From the NCBI RefSeq assembly GCF_011044495.1, contig NZ_CP049143.1, positions 5,146,001 to 5,210,000 on the forward strand: a DNA stretch of 64,000 nucleotides, written 5' to 3'. Made by a program: the position numbers and the translations under genes. Positions 42,849-51,128 of the stretch are shown in pieces (the stretch's first letter is position 1; every line of letters begins with the position of its first letter). Origin of the DNA: Roseimicrobium sp. ORNL1. Lineage in GTDB: Bacteria > Verrucomicrobiota > Verrucomicrobiia > Verrucomicrobiales > Verrucomicrobiaceae. Under the pieces are notes generated by a model. The model was not told the DNA's origin and did not search any database. It saw only the letters and a list, made by a program, of their open reading frames with translations.

Positions 42849-43013
42849 TCATTCGTATCGGCTGACCCCGGAACCTCTCGGAGGAGATCCATTGAGACGC
42901 GGCTTGCCAAAGTACAGGTCGGCAGGATCAGGACCAGTCGTGCAACTGACGCCACCCATGAGCATTCCCACGGCGAGCAGCAGAACCTTCAACCGCATGA
43001 GCAATCGGATCAT
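42849..43013 (-). CDS. Small lipoprotein
   Basis: 54 residues, MIRLLMRLKVLL start. A basic N-terminus, a hydrophobic core (LLLAVGMLMG) and the lipobox GVSC at Cys24 are clear. The mature part (TTGPDPADLYFGKPRLNG...) is only 31 residues and rich in Pro, Gly and Arg. Its stop is 15 bases before the alternative GTG start of the pseudopilin gene, so both probably share a transcript. An internal ATG (MRLKVLL) is another possible start. I know no family. Confidence 0.6.
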   Translation of the reverse strand: MIRLLMRLKVLLLAVGMLMGGVSCTTGPDPADLYFGKPRLNGSPPRGSGVSRYE

Positions 43014-43336
43014 GGCGGGGAGGAAAGCCCTTCTATCCGCAAAATCAATGAGGATTTCTGTTCACAAAAGAAAGGCGCAGTGCTCTTATTCGATACGTTA
43101 GCAAAATGAGATGAGACATATCGTGCACGATGCCTGCAACGCAGGGCAATAACAGTGCGCTGCAAACCATAGAAATGTCTCAGTTTTGCTAGGTTGCATT
43201 TGGTCGATGCAAGCAACCACTTACTTACCCAATGTCTCCACAAATTCACTTTGCGTATTTATAAGTCCTAGTTTACCAAGTTGCTCGACGGTGTAGGACA
43301 ACCAAGGTCTAGGTGTGCGCGAACGAGTTCCGGTAG
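43014..43336. other. AT-richer divergent gap
   Basis: About 320 bases between a minus-strand lipoprotein gene and a plus-strand membrane-protein gene, clearly AT-richer than the rest. It holds a perfect 10-bp palindrome TCGTGCACGA (43121-43130) and an imperfect inverted repeat (GCAAAATGAGATGAGACA near 43101, TGTCTCAGTTTTGC near 43176). No coding sequence is convincing here. It probably contains promoters for both sides. Confidence 0.4.
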
Positions 43337-43615
43337 ATGAGAGACGCATTGTTCAACTTCATTGGTCTCAGACCACAGAACATCATCGAGCCGCTCTACT
43401 GGTTGCTGGCTGTTGGTTGGGTGATTTTTGTTTTGACGGCTATTCAAAGCATCTTGAGCCGTCGCATGGGTGTGTTGTGGAAGGCGTTCTGGATTTTGTT
43501 GGTCGCCGCAGTTCCGGGAGCAGGATTTTTTCTCTATCTCGTGTTCTGCCTTTTCACGGCTGACTACTCCTTTCTTGAACGATTTGGCCTGGCTATCAAC
43601 AGGCCAAAGAAGTGA
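43337..43615 (+). CDS. Small PLDc_N-like membrane protein
   Basis: 92 residues with two hydrophobic helices (about 19-40 and 48-70). FWILLVAAVPGAGFFLYLVF matches the second-helix pattern of the PLDc_N domain (phospholipase D/nuclease N-terminal region), found as stand-alone small membrane proteins. There is no catalytic domain. It precedes the barrel-type gene by 33 bases. Function unknown. Confidence 0.6.
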   Translation: MRDALFNFIGLRPQNIIEPLYWLLAVGWVIFVLTAIQSILSRRMGVLWKAFWILLVAAVPGAGFFLYLVFCLFTADYSFLERFGLAINRPKK

Positions 43616-43648
43616 CCGGGCAAATTCCTTCCCTCGCCCCACTCACCG

Positions 43649-45556
43649 ATGCCAGGCGTTCGTCCAAGCCACTCCACTCCCGCTTTTTTTTCGCGGGTCC
43701 AATGGGCTTGGTCGTTAGTCGCACTTGGCATCGCGCTTGGAACTTCAGTTGAGGCCCAGAACCAAGTTCTGCCGACGGAAGTTTCCACACAGCCAGCACC
43801 CACGGCAGGGTCGCCGGGCTTTCTCGATACGGTTCTCTATTACCGGCCCAACGCCAAACAAATGGGTGGCCCCGGACGCATGATTGGCTCGCGCTACGAA
43901 TATCAAAATTCGGAAGCGGGCTCACCTGAGTACGCCGACTATACCGGAGAAGGCGACACCGCAAACAGCAGCACCTCCACCGGAGGTTATTTTCCAACGA
44001 AAATAGAGACGCAATACCTGCCGCCGAATAACCCCGACTATTCTCGCTCACGGGGTGATCGCGGCTACTGGGCCTACTCCGGCATCTGGCCTGTGCGTCC
44101 CGCCGAGGACAATTACTATCAGCGCAACGGCGCCTTTTATGATCGAGTGGAGCGCGGTTTGGGACTCTTTATTCCCAATGAGGAACTCCTCGCGCACTCC
44201 TCGGAACCGAATGCCTGGAGTGTGGATCTGGACTACGGGCTTCCCTTTCTCACACGGGATGTGTCACCGGATCGGGCGATGTTCAAATTTGGACCCCTCT
44301 ATCTCGACATCCTTGGCCTCAGTTTCTCGGCGCTCTACACCCAATACAGCGGAGATGCCCCGCTCGATCCGGATGCACCTGATGAGGGATGGATCGGCAT
44401 CGTCGGAATGCCGCTCAGAGCAAGCCTTCGTCTGACGGACAGCATCTATCTCCAGGCAACTGGTTTCCTCTACTTCCTGCCCCTGGAAGGTGAAGTGGGC
44501 CTGAATTCTGGAATCGGTTCGGGATGGGGACTGGGCACCAATGCCCGACTCAATATGGAGTGGCAATGGGGTGCCTGGAACGTTCGCGTCTACGACTATT
44601 TCGGTGTCGTCAACAGCCTGGCTGACGTGAACGAGTCCTGGCAGGTGGATGAAATCGACATGGTTGGCCGCTACCGTTTTGGTGCCCTGGACAGCGCGGC
44701 TGATGCGAACGAGTTCTGGGATCCCCGGTTCGGCGGTTATCGCAACGATGTGGGAGCTGAAGCCCAGAGACCGATGCCCGACGAGTGGTGGTTCATTGGC
44801 GGTGTCGTTCACAGCGACTATTGGCCTGAGGAAGACTTCGACGATCACCGGCAGTTTGACCAGCTTTCGCTCGCCTACCGCTACCTGGGCGATGACTGGA
44901 TGTTTGCCCCCTCGTTCCTCTATACGATGGGCTCAGCCGACCAATTCGAGAATCTCACCCATCGTGTTGAGGCTCGGTTCACCGGACGTCTCACGGAGTA
45001 TCTCACGTCGTTCGCCTCTCTGGGATATCTCTGGCAGACCGGGGACGATGATGCCGATTTCGACACCTTCTTGTGGGAGGTTGGCCTCGTCCATGATCTG
45101 ACCCCCTATACCAAGCATTCCCTCTCTGCCGGCCAGACCTACGAACTCTCCGAGACTCTGGAGGAATATGTGGGGGACTACGTTCGGTACACCATTGCCC
45201 ACCAATTCAGCGACAGACTGTCCGGCTCCGCCTATGCCCAATGGCAGGATGCACAAAACCTGACCGATGGCGGCACCACCTCAACCGGATGGATCACCGG
45301 CGCCAGGGCCAGCTACAAGCTGGGGTATGATACCAACATCACCGCGGGTGTGACCTATACCATGCGTGAGTCCACGTTCGAAGACGGGCCGGGCGCGCCG
45401 GATGAGGAAACCTGGGTCTATTTCGCCATGCTGCAGAAGCCCCTGCTTTCCAGGCTGCAGGGAACTGCCACCTACCAGTATATCGACCAGACCGGTCCGG
45501 TGGGCAGCAACCTCGAGGAACACCTTCTTATTCTGAGTCTCTTCCTTACATTCTGA
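43649..45556 (+). CDS. Predicted outer-membrane beta-barrel protein of the polysaccharide locus
   Basis: 635 residues. A signal peptide (to about residue 38, TSVEA-Q) is followed by about 140 polar residues, then many alternating beta strands with aromatic girdle residues, for example SVDLDYGLPFL, LYLDILGLSFSALYTQY and FLYFLPLEGEVGL. It ends with the aromatic residue of an outer-membrane signature (LILSLFLTF). Size and strand number suggest a large barrel of perhaps 18-22 strands. It lies upstream of the Wza-like and Wzc-like genes, so an export or surface-attachment role is likely. Family not recognised. Confidence 0.65.
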   Translation: MPGVRPSHSTPAFFSRVQWAWSLVALGIALGTSVEAQNQVLPTEVSTQPAPTAGSPGFLDTVLYYRPNAKQMGGPGRMIGSRYEYQNSEAGSPEYADYTGEGDTANSSTSTGGYFPTKIETQYLPPNNPDYSRSRGDRGYWAYSGIWPVRPAEDNYYQRNGAFYDRVERGLGLFIPNEELLAHSSEPNAWSVDLDYGLPFLTRDVSPDRAMFKFGPLYLDILGLSFSALYTQYSGDAPLDPDAPDEGWIGIVGMPLRASLRLTDSIYLQATGFLYFLPLEGEVGLNSGIGSGWGLGTNARLNMEWQWGAWNVRVYDYFGVVNSLADVNESWQVDEIDMVGRYRFGALDSAADANEFWDPRFGGYRNDVGAEAQRPMPDEWWFIGGVVHSDYWPEEDFDDHRQFDQLSLAYRYLGDDWMFAPSFLYTMGSADQFENLTHRVEARFTGRLTEYLTSFASLGYLWQTGDDDADFDTFLWEVGLVHDLTPYTKHSLSAGQTYELSETLEEYVGDYVRYTIAHQFSDRLSGSAYAQWQDAQNLTDGGTTSTGWITGARASYKLGYDTNITAGVTYTMRESTFEDGPGAPDEETWVYFAMLQKPLLSRLQGTATYQYIDQTGPVGSNLEEHLLILSLFLTF

Positions 45557-45614
45557 TCGATTGCGCGCGGACCTGCAGTGGCCCAGCTACACAGCCTCTC
45601 AACCACACATCATC

Positions 45615-46481
45615 ATGCACCACATCACCTCGCATAAACTGCATGCGGCCATTTTCGGCCTGCTGGGCCTGGCAGCCCTCATCCCCGTCTGGGGTGAAGA
45701 CGCCCCGGTGATCACCGACCGCGGTGGACGCGTTCGAGGCAATGAAACTCTCCAGGACCTGCCTTCGGATTTCCATCCGTACTATGGTCAGAAGCTCAAC
45801 CGCTATCGCGACCTCAACCGCCGCATCGCCAAGCTGGATCTGGATGCAGACCTCAACATGGATGGCGTGATTCGTCAAGGTGACCCCCGGGATTCCGGCG
45901 CCTTTGAGTCCACCCCTCCCGGCCTCATCATCGGCGTGGGTGAGATGACCAAGGTCGTGGTGAACTTGATTCCCTACCGCGTGGACTTCGAAGGTGATGT
46001 CGTGGTCGGATTTGAAGTATGCGGCATCAATCGCAATTCGCCCGAAGGCAAGTTCTCCTCCTTTGAAGAAGAACAAAAGGCCGTGGGCCGCATCCGCGTG
46101 TGGAGAGACTCCACCAAGAAGGAGTTGCTTCTCGATTCTGCTGATCCGGCGCGCCGCCTGTTTGAATTCAGCGTGGATGCCATGCGCTATCCCGCCAACC
46201 TTCCTGACGCAGTTCCCCGGACCATTTATGTGGAAGGCGTGAGAAACTCGGGCGCCTACCTGGGTGACATGCGCCTGCTTGCCACGGTAAGCCACCGTGA
46301 GAAAGGTCAGGGACCCAGCTCGGCACCGAGCGAAGACAAGGCACAGAACCCTCCCTTCAAGAAGTTCCGCACGGCATTCGACCATATCCTCATCACGGTT
46401 GAGCCCCAACCGTGCAAGAAAGAGTATGTGAACGATAATGCTGAAGGCGTGTGGATCTCCGCCTCGAAAGGCAAAAAGTAG
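45615..46481 (+). CDS. Secreted protein with an EF-hand-like loop, polysaccharide locus
   Basis: 288 residues from MHHITSHKLHA; an in-frame start at 45561 adds 18 residues. A signal peptide ends near VWG-ED. Within RIAKLDLDADLNMDGVIRQGD there is an Asp/Asn loop (D-x-D-x-N-x-D-G-x-x) like EF-hand calcium sites. The rest is a beta-rich region with VEGVRNSGAYLGDMRLLATV. No catalytic signature is seen. Placed between the barrel gene and the Wza-like gene, it is probably a periplasmic or surface component of the export system. Confidence 0.55.
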   Translation: MHHITSHKLHAAIFGLLGLAALIPVWGEDAPVITDRGGRVRGNETLQDLPSDFHPYYGQKLNRYRDLNRRIAKLDLDADLNMDGVIRQGDPRDSGAFESTPPGLIIGVGEMTKVVVNLIPYRVDFEGDVVVGFEVCGINRNSPEGKFSSFEEEQKAVGRIRVWRDSTKKELLLDSADPARRLFEFSVDAMRYPANLPDAVPRTIYVEGVRNSGAYLGDMRLLATVSHREKGQGPSSAPSEDKAQNPPFKKFRTAFDHILITVEPQPCKKEYVNDNAEGVWISASKGKK

Positions 46482-46625
46482 ATCGATCAGCTGGATGTTG
46501 TCCCAGTCTCCTGTAAGCTCCGCCCCCTTTTGATGAGCAGCTTCCCATTCATCCCATTGGCCTCTCGGAAAACGGCACCCCAGAAACACCAGCCTCGGAA
46601 AATTCTCGCCCAGGCTGCGGGACGA

Positions 46626-47315
46626 ATGATGCATCGCCAATTGCAATTTGCACCATTGGCCTTGCTAACAGCGTGCGCCTTCGTGGTGACAGGATGCAAG
46701 ACAGATTCGGGATTGGAACAGGCCCGCCCTGACGACTACGCCACCACTCCCCGGCCCACGGCATCGAATCCGTTGTACCAGCCCATCCGGCCTGGTGACG
46801 TCCTCGAGATTACCGTGCAGGAGGATCCTTCCTTGGGTGGCAGTTTCACGGTGCGTGCTGAGGGCCATATCCTGATGCCTAACGTTGGTCCCCGCGTCTC
46901 CGTGGCTGGCATGAGTGTCTCCGGTGCCGAACAGCACATCAAGCGTCTGTTGGAACAGAAAAAGCTCCGCACGGCTACGGTGACTTTGGATCGTGTCTTC
47001 ATTGCCCCTGTCTCCGCGATGGCGGACAAGGAGCAGACGCTGGTCTACCTCACCGGGAAAGTTGCACGACCGGGTCAGCATATGCTGTCCACTGAAATTG
47101 GCGCGCCGCTCGGTGCGTATGAAGCCATCATGATCACCGGCGGTCTCTCCCGGTTTGCTGATGGCAAGAACGCTCATGTCATGCGCCAGGATGCCGGCGG
47201 CATCCGAAGGAAGATCGGCCTCAACCTTGACGCCGTTGCTCAAGGCGCAGCTCGTGACCTGCCCCTGCGTAAAGGCGACATCGTTGTAGTCCCGGAAAAA
47301 GTTTTTGGTTTTTAA
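46626..47315 (+). CDS. Wza-like polysaccharide export lipoprotein
   Basis: 229 residues from MMHRQLQF; an in-frame start at 46530 adds 32. Lipoprotein signal with lipobox VVTGC. The poly-export domain follows (YQPIRPGDVLEITVQEDPSL, EGHILMPNVGPRVSVAGMSV), then one SLBB domain (VYLTGKVARPGQHMLS, AIMITGGLSRFADGKNAHVM). It is shorter than E. coli Wza (about 380) and seems to have a single SLBB and no C-terminal amphipathic helix, so the outer-membrane pore may come from another protein such as the barrel at 43649. An intrinsic terminator follows, then the kinase gene. Confidence 0.85.
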   Translation: MMHRQLQFAPLALLTACAFVVTGCKTDSGLEQARPDDYATTPRPTASNPLYQPIRPGDVLEITVQEDPSLGGSFTVRAEGHILMPNVGPRVSVAGMSVSGAEQHIKRLLEQKKLRTATVTLDRVFIAPVSAMADKEQTLVYLTGKVARPGQHMLSTEIGAPLGAYEAIMITGGLSRFADGKNAHVMRQDAGGIRRKIGLNLDAVAQGAARDLPLRKGDIVVVPEKVFGF

Positions 47316-47326
47316 ATCATCCAACA

Positions 47327-47351
47327 AAGGGGCGTATCACTCACGCCCCTT
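47327..47351 (+). terminator. Intrinsic terminator after the Wza-like gene
   Basis: AAGGGGCGT (47327-47335) pairs with ACGCCCCTT (47343-47351) around a 7-base loop and is followed by CTTTCTG. It starts 11 bases after the stop and ends 27 bases before the kinase start, so the kinase level may be set by read-through or by its own promoter. Confidence 0.75.
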
Positions 47352-47378
47352 CTTTCTGTCCACCCACCCATCACTCTC

Positions 47379-49628
47379 ATGGCTGCTCCAACTAAAAAGG
47401 GCTTACCCGGCGTAGATATGCTGCACTACGCCGTCGGCTACCTGAAGTATGGGCGGATGATGATCCTGCTCTTGCTTTTGGGCGTGCTTGCAGGTGTATG
47501 CTACTACGTCTACTCACCTGCGGTCTACCAATCGCGCTCGCTGATCGACTACAAGTTCTTCGCCCTGCCTGTGGCTGCGGACGGTGTGGATGGCAGCACC
47601 GCAGTTCGCGCCGTGCGCTCGGTCCAAAGCCAGTTGAGCTCCCGCCAGATGATCGCGTGGACCGCACACGCCCTGGGAATCGGCCGTGCCAATGCGAGCT
47701 TCGAAGAGCTTCGCTCCGGCCCCCTCCGCAAGGTCGAGCTTGGACTGCTCGATGGCGCTACGATGCAGCTGGATGTGTTCTCGACCAATCCGAATGTCGT
47801 TCGCGAGTTTCCCCAGGCGCTGATCAACCAGTTCGACACCTACACCCGTGAGAAGCGTTTTGCGTTCTTCGAGGTCGCCCTCAAGCGCTACAACGAGGAA
47901 CTGGGCCTGCTGAAGAAGAAGATCGACGAGTCCCTCGAGGTCAAAACCAACTTCGAGAGAGACAATGAGGTCAATGAACTCCTCATCAAGCAGAATGCGC
48001 TGGCTCAAATCCCCCTCGATATCCTGAGGGTCCAGCACAAGATCCGTCAGTATGATGAAGTGCGCAGTATTGTGGAGTCCCGCGTTCAGAATGGTGCGAT
48101 GGATCCCCTGGAACATTTGTCCCTGCTCGATAGCGCCAAAAAATCATCCCTTGATGAGAATCCTGTGGGACAACTGGTGGTGCCGGCAACAGGCGACCTC
48201 AAGGACAACCTCCTGACTCCGAGCGTTGCTCCTGTGGCAGCCATCACGCCATCCAGCATCGTGGTGCAACCTTCCATGGTGGAGGGCTTGAACCCCTGGC
48301 ACACGCTGGAGCGCGACAAGCGCAAGGTGGAAACAGAGATCGCTGAGGCAGCTCGCGTCTATCTGGAAGATCATAAGGTAATGAAGGAACTGCGCGCGAA
48401 GCAGCGCCAGATCAGCGAAGCCCTGACCACGGAACTTGATGTCGAACGCAAGCGCTTCGAGGTCGAACGCCTCCGCCTCGGGGACCAACTCAAGGAACTT
48501 GAGAGCAAGCTTCCCGAGTACAGCGAGATGACGGAAAAGCTCAACAAGCTGCGCCAGGACTACAAGCTGGGTTATGAGGGCGACCTCGCGTGGACCAAGG
48601 CTTATGCAGACCTTTCCAAGATGGTGGCCACCATCAATTTCGGCGGTGACAAGGATCGTGTGGACCTGCAGTTCCGCGAGTTTGCGCTGCTTCGCGATGT
48701 GGACCCCATCAGCCCCACCAAGAGCAAGCTCTTAATCCTGGCGGTCGTGCTCGGCTTGGGTCTGGCCATTGGCGTTCCGCTTGGCCTCGAACAGCTCAAC
48801 GACAAGATCACCAGCCTTGCGGCCCTGGAAAAACTTACCGGACTGAAGGGTCTGGGCATCGTTCCGACTGCGAACTCCACCTTCCTTGAAGGTGTGACCC
48901 GCGGTATCGAAACCGACCCCCGCAAGCCCAACCACGTGCTGGAGTGCTATCGTGTACTCCGCGCCCACCTTGGCCTGCAGCTTGGGAACCGCGAAGGCGC
49001 CAAGGTGGTGATGTTCACCAGCGCGCGTCCCTCCGAAGGCAAGACCGTCACCGCAGCGAACCTCGCCTGGACACTCCAATCCATCGGGGTAAAGACTCTT
49101 CTGGTAGACCTCGACTTCCGCAAAGGTCGTGTGCACAACCTGTTTGGAGTGAATCGTTCTCCAGGATTCTGCCAGGCGTTGACGGGTGAATTGGCGCTGG
49201 AGGATGTGATCCAGCACACCCACCTGACCAATTTCCATTTTTGCACACGCGGCAATACTTCCGCTGGCTCGGCAGAGTTGCTCTGCCGCCTGGGCTTGGA
49301 AGAGTCGATCAACATCTGGCGTCAGCAGTATGACTGGATCATTCTCGATACGCCGCCCGTCCTTGGCCTGAGCGAAACGACCAACCTTCAGCGGGTGGCG
49401 GATGCGGTGGTGCTCGTGGTGAAGGCCGAGAAGACCCACGGCAGAGATGTGACGGAAGCCATTGAACAGTTGATGCGAGCAGGCGCGCCGATGGCGGGCT
49501 TTGTCCTCAACAACATCGACATGTCCAAGGTCAGCAACTACTACTACTATTACTACTCCTCCTCGTACTACTACCAGGCCTTTGAGGAGGACGACATGCC
49601 AGGACGCTCTGCTCCGGCTTCTGCCTAA
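47379..49628 (+). CDS. wzc: Wzc-like chain-length regulator and bacterial tyrosine kinase
   Basis: 749 residues. The first transmembrane helix is at about 29-48, a long periplasmic part with coiled coil follows (about 165-400), and a second helix lies near 448-466. The kinase domain has the BY-kinase motifs: Walker A SARPSEGKT (near 547), Walker A' LLVDLDFRKG and Walker B WIILDTPP. The C-terminus carries a cluster of nine tyrosines (YYYYYYSSSYYYQ), the autophosphorylation tail. It controls chain length and export with Wza-like lipoproteins. Confidence 0.9.
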   Translation: MAAPTKKGLPGVDMLHYAVGYLKYGRMMILLLLLGVLAGVCYYVYSPAVYQSRSLIDYKFFALPVAADGVDGSTAVRAVRSVQSQLSSRQMIAWTAHALGIGRANASFEELRSGPLRKVELGLLDGATMQLDVFSTNPNVVREFPQALINQFDTYTREKRFAFFEVALKRYNEELGLLKKKIDESLEVKTNFERDNEVNELLIKQNALAQIPLDILRVQHKIRQYDEVRSIVESRVQNGAMDPLEHLSLLDSAKKSSLDENPVGQLVVPATGDLKDNLLTPSVAPVAAITPSSIVVQPSMVEGLNPWHTLERDKRKVETEIAEAARVYLEDHKVMKELRAKQRQISEALTTELDVERKRFEVERLRLGDQLKELESKLPEYSEMTEKLNKLRQDYKLGYEGDLAWTKAYADLSKMVATINFGGDKDRVDLQFREFALLRDVDPISPTKSKLLILAVVLGLGLAIGVPLGLEQLNDKITSLAALEKLTGLKGLGIVPTANSTFLEGVTRGIETDPRKPNHVLECYRVLRAHLGLQLGNREGAKVVMFTSARPSEGKTVTAANLAWTLQSIGVKTLLVDLDFRKGRVHNLFGVNRSPGFCQALTGELALEDVIQHTHLTNFHFCTRGNTSAGSAELLCRLGLEESINIWRQQYDWIILDTPPVLGLSETTNLQRVADAVVLVVKAEKTHGRDVTEAIEQLMRAGAPMAGFVLNNIDMSKVSNYYYYYYSSSYYYQAFEEDDMPGRSAPASA

Positions 49629-49645
49629 CGCCAGCTAGTCTGGCG
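49629..49645 (+). terminator. Hairpin after the kinase stop
   Basis: CGCCAG (49629-49634) and CTGGCG (49640-49645) form a 6-bp stem with a 5-base loop directly after the TAA. No U-run follows, so termination there is uncertain. The palindromic element begins 10 bases further on. Confidence 0.4.
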
Positions 49646-49654
49646 CTAACTATA

Positions 49655-50024
49655 GAGTCTTGCGTAATAGGCTGACGCTGGTAGTGAGCCCCACGGAGAT
49701 GGACTGCATCTCCGAAGTTGCTGCCTGAAGGGCTGCGGGAGCCCAGCCCAGGGTTAGGGAGCCATAGCGACCGACACCCTGGGTGGTGTACACAAATGCA
49801 TCCCACCCTGAAGGGGTGGAGGAGTCGTCACAAGAAGCACGTCACGCGTCAGATGATTCCCTCCCTCTCCGCGACCCCTTCAGGGTCGAGCATCTTTTCT
49901 CATCTACCCAGGGTGTCGGTCGCCAAGGCTCCCTAACCCTGGGCTTTACTCCTGTGCCCCTTCAGGGCACGGCTGCCAGACTGATGACCTTGCGATGGCA
50001 CCGTCAGCTCATTACGCAAGGCTC
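49655..50024. mobile_element. MITE-like palindromic element, 370 bp
   Basis: The ends are near-identical inverted repeats of 23 bases (49655-49677 and 50002-50024; GAG.CTTGCGTAAT..GCTGACG, 3 mismatches). Inside lie arms 49745-49784 and 49906-49945 (40 bases, 2 mismatches, beginning AGCCCAGGGTTAGGGAGCC) and 49805-49817 and 49874-49886 (ACCCTGAAGGGGT, perfect). CCTGAAGGG-type motifs recur. No transposase is encoded and no target duplication is evident. The right end covers two bases of the stop codon of the convergent gene at 50023. Confidence 0.75.
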
Positions 50025-51120
50025 AATGGATGCCGTTAGTATTCGCGTTGCTTCGGAAAAGATAATGCCGGTAATCCTCAGGGTTGCCGGTTTTTCCGTC
50101 TTCAGCCGCGTGAATCATATTCGTCATTTCACGCGAGGTCGCATAATGAAAACTCAGCCCGGGTGTCGCGGCCGCCCACTCGCCCAGACGCTGATGAAAC
50201 TGGTGCATCGGTTTTCCGAGCAGCATGTTGTAGTTTCTCGGGATGCCGCCGTGGGTGTGCAGCTTCACAAAGACCCACGGAGGACCACCTTCCACGGAAG
50301 GGCAGAAACGCTCCCACAGTTCGAGCCGCATCACGGTGGGAGGATTGGCACCTGACAGTTCACCATTCTCCACCTTCGGCATGAGGCCCCACTTGCGCTT
50401 CTTCCAATTGAGCGCCAGCGGCCCCTGCACCATGAGAAGGTGATTGGCCTGATCGCGCAAGGTGGAGGTACCGTTGGTCTTCATGGGCACGCCAGTATCG
50501 TGGGACTTCGGCGCCGCGGTATCCTCAGCGTAATAGATGCTGTTCACCGTCCGCGTTTGGGTGCGGTGGGGGGCAGAAGGCATGGTGAAGTCCGCGTAAC
50601 ATCCGGCGGATCTCAGGATGCCCAGTTCGTTGTTCACGCCACAGTTGCAGCCTCGGGGGTCTGAGTTATCCAGCGCCCAGTTGCCGTGGATGAAGCCGAA
50701 GCGGCGTTTTCCATCGCCGTCCTTCGAAAGGAGCCCATGCTCTGCGAGCTGACGCGTGCCTTCCTGCAGGGATTGGGTCAAGCCTTCCGGAGTGTCGTCT
50801 TTGTGGTGCAGGTGGACTTCTGTCTCGGAGCCGGTCTGGTGGCAGAGCCGCGCAAGGGAGTCCACGACCTGCGGCTCGTACTGCTCGATGGGGTAAAAGA
50901 ACGTGTGCCGCGGGGCATTTCCCCCGCTGTCCCGGTACTTGGAGGCGATCGCCGTCCAGCCCTGGTGCCAGTCCCCCATGGCCTTCATCGCCCCGGCCTG
51001 ATCCGTGTCGTGGAACGGCTCAAAGTGGTCGCACACCGTCAGAATGAGGTGGATCTGTTGTCTCTCCCGTGGCTGCTGGCGCAGGTACGCCGGCAGCCAG
51101 ATGTCCATGGCACGAATCAT
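50023..51120 (-). CDS. Polysaccharide deacetylase-like protein (GH/deacetylase superfamily)
   Basis: 365 residues. The start has LILTVCDHFEPFHD, whose Asp-His resembles the catalytic pair of NodB-type deacetylases, and EVHLHHKDDTPEGL offers further metal-type His residues. FIHGNWALDNSDPRGCNCGV and CYADFTMPSAP follow, then HGGIPRNYNML. I recall proteins of this kind in exopolysaccharide loci. It would trim or deacetylate the glycan, probably in the cytoplasm or at the inner membrane as no signal peptide is seen. Its stop codon overlaps the end of the palindromic element. Confidence 0.6.
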   Translation of the reverse strand: MIRAMDIWLPAYLRQQPRERQQIHLILTVCDHFEPFHDTDQAGAMKAMGDWHQGWTAIASKYRDSGGNAPRHTFFYPIEQYEPQVVDSLARLCHQTGSETEVHLHHKDDTPEGLTQSLQEGTRQLAEHGLLSKDGDGKRRFGFIHGNWALDNSDPRGCNCGVNNELGILRSAGCYADFTMPSAPHRTQTRTVNSIYYAEDTAAPKSHDTGVPMKTNGTSTLRDQANHLLMVQGPLALNWKKRKWGLMPKVENGELSGANPPTVMRLELWERFCPSVEGGPPWVFVKLHTHGGIPRNYNMLLGKPMHQFHQRLGEWAAATPGLSFHYATSREMTNMIHAAEDGKTGNPEDYRHYLFRSNANTNGIH

Positions 51121-51128
51121 CAGCTAAG

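Noticed and set aside
43010-43249. Minus-strand open frame of 79 codons in the AT-richer gap
   Set aside because: No signal, membrane or domain feature; the in-gap lipoprotein at 42849-43013 uses another frame and is more convincing.
10136-49628. Exosortase (EpsH/XrtA) gene or PEP-CTERM targets
   Set aside because: Several genes resemble exosortase-associated families, but no membrane protein with the Cys/Arg/His exosortase sites and no PEP-CTERM tail was found here.
49655-50024. Possible insertion sequence with transposase
   Set aside because: No reading frame of transposase length or motif lies between the terminal repeats; only a non-autonomous element can be supported.
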